From Ligula intestinalis (Eukaryota; Platyhelminthes; Cestoda; Diphyllobothriidea; Diphyllobothriidae): a stretch of DNA of 64,000 nt. The translations under genes were made by a program, and so were the position numbers. The stretch is taken from positions 45,997,043-46,061,042 of the forward strand of contig JAYGXS010000004.1 of NCBI GenBank assembly GCA_036362985.1. The letters are read 5' to 3'. Within the stretch, counting starts at the first letter, position 1. Each line of letters begins with the position of its first letter. Below, piece by piece: positions 60,101-64,000 of this stretch. Under the pieces are notes generated by a model, which saw only the letters and a program-made list of their open reading frames with translations, did not search any database and was not told the origin of the DNA.

Positions 60101-61861
60101 CTTGCCACAAACCAGCTTTTTGCGTAAGACAAGCTGCCACACAGTGGAGCGCCGCGGCTTTGTATACGCACTGCACCCTTCCAGTCAACAAAGTAAAAAT
60201 GCACATGATCTCGTCGATTAGGTAAACAGATAAATAGTCGACCAAGGGACGCAGATCACAGTTTTTCTTGGTTGACATGACAGATGAGTCAGTGGTATTA
60301 TTGTACGGAAGGCTCGGCGATCCGCAACATTAAGGTTTTCGGTGCCAAGGATATAAAGTCCTCGGTGCATCCGTGGCTATAACAAAGTAGCTTAGCCGAA
60401 GTTGATAGCTAAAAACGGAATTAATTGCAAATCAAAATTCGTCGACAAAAAAATTAATATATACACATATATCTTACGGGCATGTCAAAGCAAGATTTCC
60501 AGTGCTCATAATAAGATTCCCGTAGAACATGGTCAGTAATGCATGCCTCCAGCTCCTTGCTTTCAGATTCAGCCAGTTTATCGCGAAGCATGGCTTCCTC
60601 GAGCTCACTTGCTTCCGATTCATTAAGAGCTAGTTTCACGAGTTCCGGCTCGGGGAGCTAAGCGAGGAATATAAGTACAACCTCAACTTACTCCAGGTTG
60701 GTAATTGGGCATGCCCAAACCTTGTCCAAAACTTGGTTTGCATGGGTCAATTATCGAATTGTAGTGTGTTCGATCATAATAGCCCAGTCTAAGTGGAATT
60801 TCGTGAGAATACTCAGCATGGAAAACGTTAATTGGTGAGACGCTGTTGTAATATATTTCGACAGGACGGTTGTATAGTTCCGAAATAGCTTGAATTTCCA
60901 GGTGATTGCCGTGGCAGTTCGGATGCCGCTTCCGTTGGAGATATCGATCAAAATCCTCTGTCACATATTGTGAGAAGTGCTCACGGTTTTTCACCTTAAG
61001 AGGAACATAAGAGACGACACAGGAGAACTTACCATATAGTCTACAACCTGTTTCCGGACTAGTTCGTGCTTTTCCTCATCGCCAAAAACTTGGTGTGCTA
61101 GTAAAGTATGAAGCAGTTTTTGAAGAGCTTACAAACGCTGCGGAAAAGGCAAGCCCCGTCACCACGAACATGTACGATTTTCCAGCCTTTTTTCTCCTTT
61201 AGAAGTTGTTCTAAACCGTTGTCTTCCATCTTTGAATCAATAGCATGAAAAATAACAAACCAACCTTAGACGTATTAGAGGGGGGATTATCTGGAACACG
61301 ATAATATTCATCTTCGCTGTTGTTCCCTGTCGCCTCGTCACTATCGATATGTTCTTCGTTTAAACCCTCCCTGCAATCGCGAACATTCTTCGACTGATCA
61401 ACTGCGGGGGACCACTGTCTTTTTAAGGAGGGTTTTATATAAGTTGAGGGCTGGAGTATGTGGGATGAGTCGGTCTCTGCAAACGGTGGATAGGAGAATG
61501 TTTCTGGGCCAAGCGAGCCAGTGCCATGAGGCCATGATATTCTGCCATGACTTCGGGTCGAGGATTGGGCCCGTTCATGGGTTCCTTGGTAACCATATCC
61601 TTGAAATGCGAACGGGAATGATCCTTCGTTTGATGTGCTGGCCGTATCTAGCTCATTGGGTCGGTCTTGGCGTTCCTGCTTTGGTCGCTCTTTCCTATTC
61701 TTGTTTTTAATTGTCATCCTTTGCGCACTTGGCTGGCAAACGACAAGATTATCAAGAATATTGTCTATCAAGTCCTCTAACTCGTCTTCAGATGAGTCAG
61801 AAGAAACTTCGGAGGCCGAATTATCGTCAGAATCGGTTTCGATGGCTACCCGAAACACCAT
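47785..61861 (-). CDS. OTUD5: OTUD5/DUBA-like OTU deubiquitinase, 7 exons
   Basis: Cysteine protease of the OTU family that removes ubiquitin chains; in animals OTUD5 acts in cytosol and nucleus on signalling and transcription regulators. Exons joined on the minus strand: 61861-61265, 61229-61133, 61097-61033, 60994-60692, 60657-60478, 54351-53952, 48128-47785; all introns are GT-AG, the frame stays open, and the product is 661 aa (human about 571). Seen: an acidic, low-complexity N-terminus; NSEDEY near residues 181-186; the catalytic loop GDGAC (Asp223, Cys226); the OTU core with NCHGNH and YNRPVE; the catalytic His330 in THYNS; an ELEEAMLRDK helix; a Ser/Ala-rich tail with poly-Ala; and a C-terminal ubiquitin-interacting motif (DELLAMVLEQS) near 552-562. 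The domain order equals that of vertebrate OTUD5. The start is the first ATG of the open exon 1; an untranslated upstream exon is possible. The last two introns hold retrotransposons. Uncertain: the exact N-terminus, and any micro-exon missed in the 6 kb introns. Confidence 0.88.
49400..52545 (+). mobile_element. RTE-type non-LTR retrotransposon, near full length, broken
   Basis: Plus-strand element inside OTUD5 intron 6. Pieces in order: an apurinic-type endonuclease domain starting near WNVRT (about 49640), with SEARLP, GDWNGRTGP, IDYIL and the closing SDH (about 50355); a linker; reverse transcriptase with motif A (FVDLSAAFD, about 51400), motif B (SGVRQGC, about 51570) and YADD (about 51690); then a C-terminal region with SIRSVLLY and GGQLKTWLD, ending at a TAG near 52510. 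The coding frame shifts at about 49690, 50120, 50390, 50760 and 51670, so it cannot encode an intact protein. The 3' end is short and carries CAAGTACAAGTAG, a small repeated tail as in RTE elements. Clade by motif recognition. Confidence 0.88.
52771..52787. repeat. (GC)n dinucleotide run
   Basis: About 16 bases of alternating G and C, 0.23 kb behind the RTE 3' end in OTUD5 intron 6. Confidence 0.85.
52790..53951. other. Part of OTUD5 intron 6, no feature seen
   Basis: No coding or repeat match recognised except G runs near 53815 and 53846. Confidence 0.5.
53952..54351 (-). CDS. OTUD5: OTUD5 exon 6 (poly-Ala/Ser linker)
   Basis: 400 nt starting after CGTTTCAG and ending at donor GTGAGC. It enters in phase 0 and leaves in phase 1, as its neighbours require. 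It encodes a disordered linker: Ser/Thr/Pro, a seven-Ala run, a Lys/Arg patch (GKRQASP, SKRPQ), further Ala/Ser runs, then FAVLQYLPEGML just before the UIM exon. The Ala runs are written with mixed GCC/GCT/GCA codons. The open frame in the opposite direction here is a composition shadow. Confidence 0.78.
54352..56129. other. Part of OTUD5 intron 5, no feature seen
   Basis: A/T-rich with few open frames; no repeat partner recognised. It ends where RTE copy 2 begins. Confidence 0.5.
56640..56742 (+). mobile_element. Short insertion in RTE copy 2 carrying a hammerhead core
   Basis: RTE copies 1 and 2 align on both sides of this block, from the end of CAACTTGAAG to CTTTAAATACCTCGG. Copy 2 has about 100 extra bases between them, holding the hammerhead-like core and ending in a CTTCTTCTTCTTCTC stretch. 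Its size suggests a solo piece of a PLE terminal repeat or a small ribozyme-bearing retroelement. No clear target duplication can be read. Confidence 0.55.
56649..56695 (+). ncRNA. Hammerhead ribozyme candidate (PLE type)
   Basis: CTGATGA at 56655-56661 and GAAACGTC at 56681-56688 are separated by a stem-loop, ATCCG-CGA-CGGAT with outer G-C and A-T pairs and one bulged A. Flanks GTCT (56651-56654) and AGGC (56689-56692) pair as stem I with one wobble. This is the core order of type I hammerheads: stem I, CUGAUGA, stem II, GAAA, short stem III, GUC. PLEs of many animals carry hammerheads with a minimal ACGU stem III that act as dimers. It lies in a segment inserted into RTE copy 2. Activity is not shown. 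Confidence 0.62.
57905..58340 (-). other. Unexplained overlapping open frames inside OTUD5 intron 5
   Basis: Minus frames 58340-58068 (90 codons) and 58114-57905 (69 codons) overlap and together look like one coding stretch with a single frame change (…CDYNCEVRNPGDSF then VSLKAFVQANKYQL). Product not recognised. It could be a decayed mobile-element ORF or chance. Confidence 0.3.
58953..59548 (+). mobile_element. RTE retrotransposon copy 3, 3' fragment
   Basis: About 595 bp matching the C-terminal region of the RTE at 49.4-52.5 kb, starting at the sequence coding AARWVFSILRKRL and ending at the shared tail (AACAAGTGCAAGTAAGTA). Plus strand, in OTUD5 intron 5, with in-frame stops. 5' truncation is usual for target-primed insertion. 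Confidence 0.82.
60478..60657 (-). CDS. OTUD5: OTUD5 exon 5 (post-OTU helical segment)
   Basis: 180 nt after a 34 nt intron. It encodes a charged helical segment (about residues 355-414) including LEEAMLRDKL and HVLRESYYEHW, matching the vertebrate helix after the OTU core (...QMLEDK... and ...ARESYLQWL). It ends at donor GTAAGA, which opens the 6126 nt intron 5. Confidence 0.88.
60692..60994 (-). CDS. OTUD5: OTUD5 exon 4 (OTU core, catalytic His)
   Basis: 303 nt (101 codons) after a 38 nt intron. It encodes the main OTU sheet: YVTEDF, NCHGNH, ISELYNRPVEIYYNS, then the catalytic His in DRTHYNS (His330), and the GLGMPNYQPG loop that follows the domain in OTUD5 proteins. Both splice sites match the consensus. 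Confidence 0.93.
61033..61097 (-). CDS. OTUD5: OTUD5 exon 3
   Basis: 65 nt exon after a 35 nt intron (61098-61132). It encodes HQVFGDEEKHELVRK and DYM, which align with the conserved QVYGD-x-x-x-HEVVRK helix of vertebrate OTUD5. It is followed by donor GTAAGT. Confidence 0.9.
61133..61229 (-). CDS. OTUD5: OTUD5 exon 2 (catalytic Asp/Cys)
   Basis: 97 nt between acceptor TTCAAAG and donor GTAAGC. It encodes a short helix (LLKEKKGWKIV) leading into GDGACLFRSV, the OTU Asp-x-x-Cys loop that carries the nucleophile Cys226. It ends one base into a codon, and exon 3 supplies the other two bases. Confidence 0.9.
61265..61861 (-). CDS. OTUD5: OTUD5 exon 1 (residues 1-199)
   Basis: Open frame from ATG at 61861 to the donor GTTGGT at 61264. 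It encodes an acidic Ser/Asp/Glu stretch (about residues 8-35), a basic Lys/Arg patch (about 50-70), a low-complexity middle, and ends just after NSEDEYYRVPDNPP. This is the part least like vertebrate OTUD5 except for the NSEDEY motif. The frame stays open 63 nt upstream to a TTG, and a CTACAG acceptor-like site lies at about 61917, so a 5' exon cannot be excluded. Confidence 0.8.
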
Positions 61862-63540
61862 TACATGCAGACCGCCATATTCCTTTGATCTGATTCCAGA
61901 AGATTTAGAGTATTCCTGTAGCAACCTATATATGGTTCTGTGGGCAAGTGTAAATCAATAACACAACTGCCTCTAAAAAGTGGATTGAAGGTCAAAATAT
62001 GGTAGCAGTGGTGTGTAGGTTTCATAATACTAAAAAGGAACGAAGAGAGAAAACACTAACAACGTGGCTGCGGTGTAGATCAGGCAATTGAAAGACTACA
62101 AGACCCTTTAACGATCAGGTCAGGTCAGGTCAGGTTTTATTGAGGGAAATATGGGTAAATACCTTTCAACTCCCTATTGGTACAGGACAGTTTTTTCAAT
62201 GCATTTGATCAGCAGAACATTTCAGAACAGTGGCGTTACCAGTAATTTGAATTGGCTAAGGGAGGGCCGACAGTGGAAAAACCTCCTTAGGCATTGTTCA
62301 GAAAGTATAGGGGTTTGGATGCCATTTGAGAGATTAAAGGCGAAAAACTGTCACCCGTGGGGGTGGGGGTGGAGGGGGGTCCAGAGTATATTCAAATCGG
62401 ACCGCCTGTGCTAGGTGTATTTGAAACAGGAGGAACCCAGGAGGAGCCCATCGTGGTTTATTGTCATAATCCTAAGGGTCCAACGAGGAAAAGATTGCGG
62501 AGGTCACGCAAATGTCACCGAGTTTCGGCAACGAGTGTTGGAGACGCGCCCATCGTGCTGTAGAATCTATTGGCCTGTTCGTTTTGCAGCTCGAATAACT
62601 GTTAATACTGGTTGAACAGCTTCTCGAATAACTGCGCGAATTGTTGGTCTATTCGTTTTGCAGCTCGAATAACTGTGATGATTCAATATTTCTCAATGCT
62701 GTGCTGCGTTTCGTCACCTGAATAGACGCACCCGAGGTCAGTAGCAATGTCAAAAGACAGTCAGGTAACTCGGTTATTCTTTATGTGGTTCTATAGAAGT
62801 AAACAGTAAGGTTAAGAGTGCACGATAGGTAAAAAATGCGAAGTAGAAATCAAAAGGAGGGTGAACATACATTCGAGGTGCTTAGAGGAGCAGTCGTTTG
62901 AATGACGCAGACGCGTTGCTGCTATTTTACAAGGGGCAGGAAATTAAAGAACGAGGGATCCAATAAGGACACGGTGCGGGGAACAAATAGTATGGGGCGG
63001 GTGAATACAGGCAATTCTGTGCCAGAAAGGGGGATTTATTTGCAAGTGTCTGAGGACAGTGCTGGTGAAAGCTGTCATCAAACCAGAGGGGATAGCGGAC
63101 AATATCAACTGTCGGCTGTCAGCTTCTATATAAGCACACGAAGAGACAAGTGGGTCAAATGCGTTCAGGATAACTCGGCACAACAGCTGCTGTGTTTCGT
63201 CCACTTTCCTGTAGAAGGCCGAGAGAGCTTAACGGGGGTTGGGGACAGTATTAAAGCGAGCACTTAAGTGGTGCTTGGAACAATGGGGTCAACAGTAACA
63301 TAATTCCTGGAGGGAGCGGACTCGGGCACGCAGTTTAGTTCTTGGTGGAAGGGGACCTGGGCACGAAGTTCAGAGCAAAATAAATCCGAAGATGTATTTG
63401 ACGTGGTGAACGTCACAAACATGTTATTGAAAAGTAGCGAGTAATATTTTTTTTCAAATGTGATTATGTTGCAAAGTCATTTCGGTAACCTGCAGTTTAA
63501 TTTCGGGGACATAGTAGTCATAAGGTCTAATTTAAACGTT
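61862..63540. other. Upstream region of OTUD5 with repeats
   Basis: Should contain the promoter and 5' untranslated region of OTUD5 near 61862-62100; no core promoter element can be called. The TGACC-tailed repeat follows at 62115. Overlapping frames at 62902-63267 (plus) and 63204-62944 (minus) are not recognised. Confidence 0.45.
62115..62241 (-). repeat. Interspersed repeat 3' end with (TGACC)n tail
   Basis: Minus strand reads GGTAACGCCAC...GTACCAATAGGGA...GGTATTTAC...TTTCCCTCAATAAA then CCTGACC repeats. It matches 39895-40006 on the plus strand. The A-rich signal and pentamer tail mark the 3' end of a retroposed element whose body is not identified. Confidence 0.72.
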
Positions 63541-63555
63541 TAACCTGTCTTAAAC

Positions 63556-63655
63556 GTGTCCCACCGATGGCGACATGGCAATGTCCGCGGGCAGAGCATT
63601 CCATGCGTGAATTTGGAAGAGCTTTACAGAGCTGCGTAGCCTAGGCCCACAAGGT
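63556..63655 (-). pseudogene. Second CR1/Jockey-like C-terminal fragment
   Basis: Minus strand contains AWNALPADIAMSPSV, a second copy of the motif found at 63735-63911, with the surrounding frame lost. Same orientation and about 80 bp apart, so either a tandem insertion or a local duplication. Confidence 0.55.
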
Positions 63656-63734
63656 TTGATGGAAACGACTTTAGTCAATTTTCTTTATTATTTAATTCTC
63701 ACTACTGCTAAATTCATAGGACGTTTTGGCTATG

Positions 63735-63911
63735 CACGTCTAGCTTTCTCTTGAATGCATCCACAGATGGGGACATAACAATATCCTCGGGAGGAGCACT
63801 TCAAGTTTCAACTACTCTTTTACCAAAAAAAGAACTTGCGTGTGTCTAGTCTGGCCCCTGTTACGCGTAGTTTGAAGAGATGCCCTCTTACGTTCGTCAT
63901 TGTTGCTAACT
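63735..63911 (-). pseudogene. CR1/Jockey-like retrotransposon C-terminal fragment
   Basis: Minus strand encodes RGHLFKLRVTGARLDTRKFF, then after a one-base frame change GKRVVET, a stop, and SAPPEDIVMSPSVDAFKRKL, the typical end of CR1-group polyproteins (...FF-x-x-RVV-x-x-WN-x-LP...FK-x-x-LD). Decayed. Confidence 0.65.
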
Positions 63912-64000
63912 CGAATAAGTCGCCAGGAAAAGAAATGTCAGGAAAATTTGTATTATGTAAATGAGACTATGCAAAATAACTGAGAACTAAGAAAGAAGCA

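Noticed and set aside
1..64000. CRISPR array, bacterial operon, phage or ribosomal RNA genes
   Set aside because: No regular spaced repeats, no dense same-strand ORFs and no rRNA-like conserved blocks; introns and retroelements show animal DNA.

Overview
The window is eukaryotic, intron-bearing, repeat-dominated DNA. Three things point to a parasitic flatworm, most likely a tapeworm: Penelope-like elements (PLEs) and RTE-type retrotransposons of flatworm character, the gene structure (34-38 nt introns at the 5' end, about 6 kb introns at the 3' end), and the lack of dense coding. This assignment rests on recognition of protein families and is not a database result. One host gene can be reconstructed with good support. 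It is a minus-strand orthologue of the deubiquitinase OTUD5 (DUBA), running from 61861 to 47785 in seven exons with GT-AG introns and consistent phase, and predicting 661 residues.

From 1 to 29 kb I see no host gene. The region holds interspersed repeats: four copies (two of them close together at 17.9-19.1 kb, one at 36 kb) of a short non-autonomous DNA transposon with long terminal inverted repeats, a 0.3 kb duplication (16.3 and 17.5 kb), a 69 bp-stem hairpin at 7.7 kb built from a hammerhead-like module, a decayed PLE at 23.3-24.3 kb bounded by inverted copies of the same module, a small PLE fragment at 11.6 kb, and an element with direct repeat ends at 27.1 kb.

From 29 to 46 kb there are nested PLE pieces: a head-to-head pair around an assembly gap (30201-30300), whose two edges carry the same 47 bp; a GIY-YIG fragment at 40.1 kb; and an RT plus GIY-YIG element at 43.9-45.3 kb interrupted by a roughly 265 bp repeat that recurs behind it. 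A 0.9 kb-arm inverted repeat (35.4-36.9 and 37.9-38.7 kb) carries a transposon in one arm only. The other arm is therefore an empty site that dates the insertion after the duplication. An open reading frame at 43.3 kb carries a 2A-like motif.

From 47.8 to 61.9 kb lies the OTUD5 gene. Its first five exons are packed into 1.4 kb with four tiny introns. The last two introns are about 6 kb each and hold three RTE insertions, all antisense to the gene; one of these is itself interrupted by a segment with a good hammerhead ribozyme core. The last 2 kb hold a repeat with a TGACC tail and two decayed CR1/Jockey-like C-terminal fragments on the minus strand. All boundaries of repeats are by eye and approximate to a few bases or, for old copies, tens of bases.
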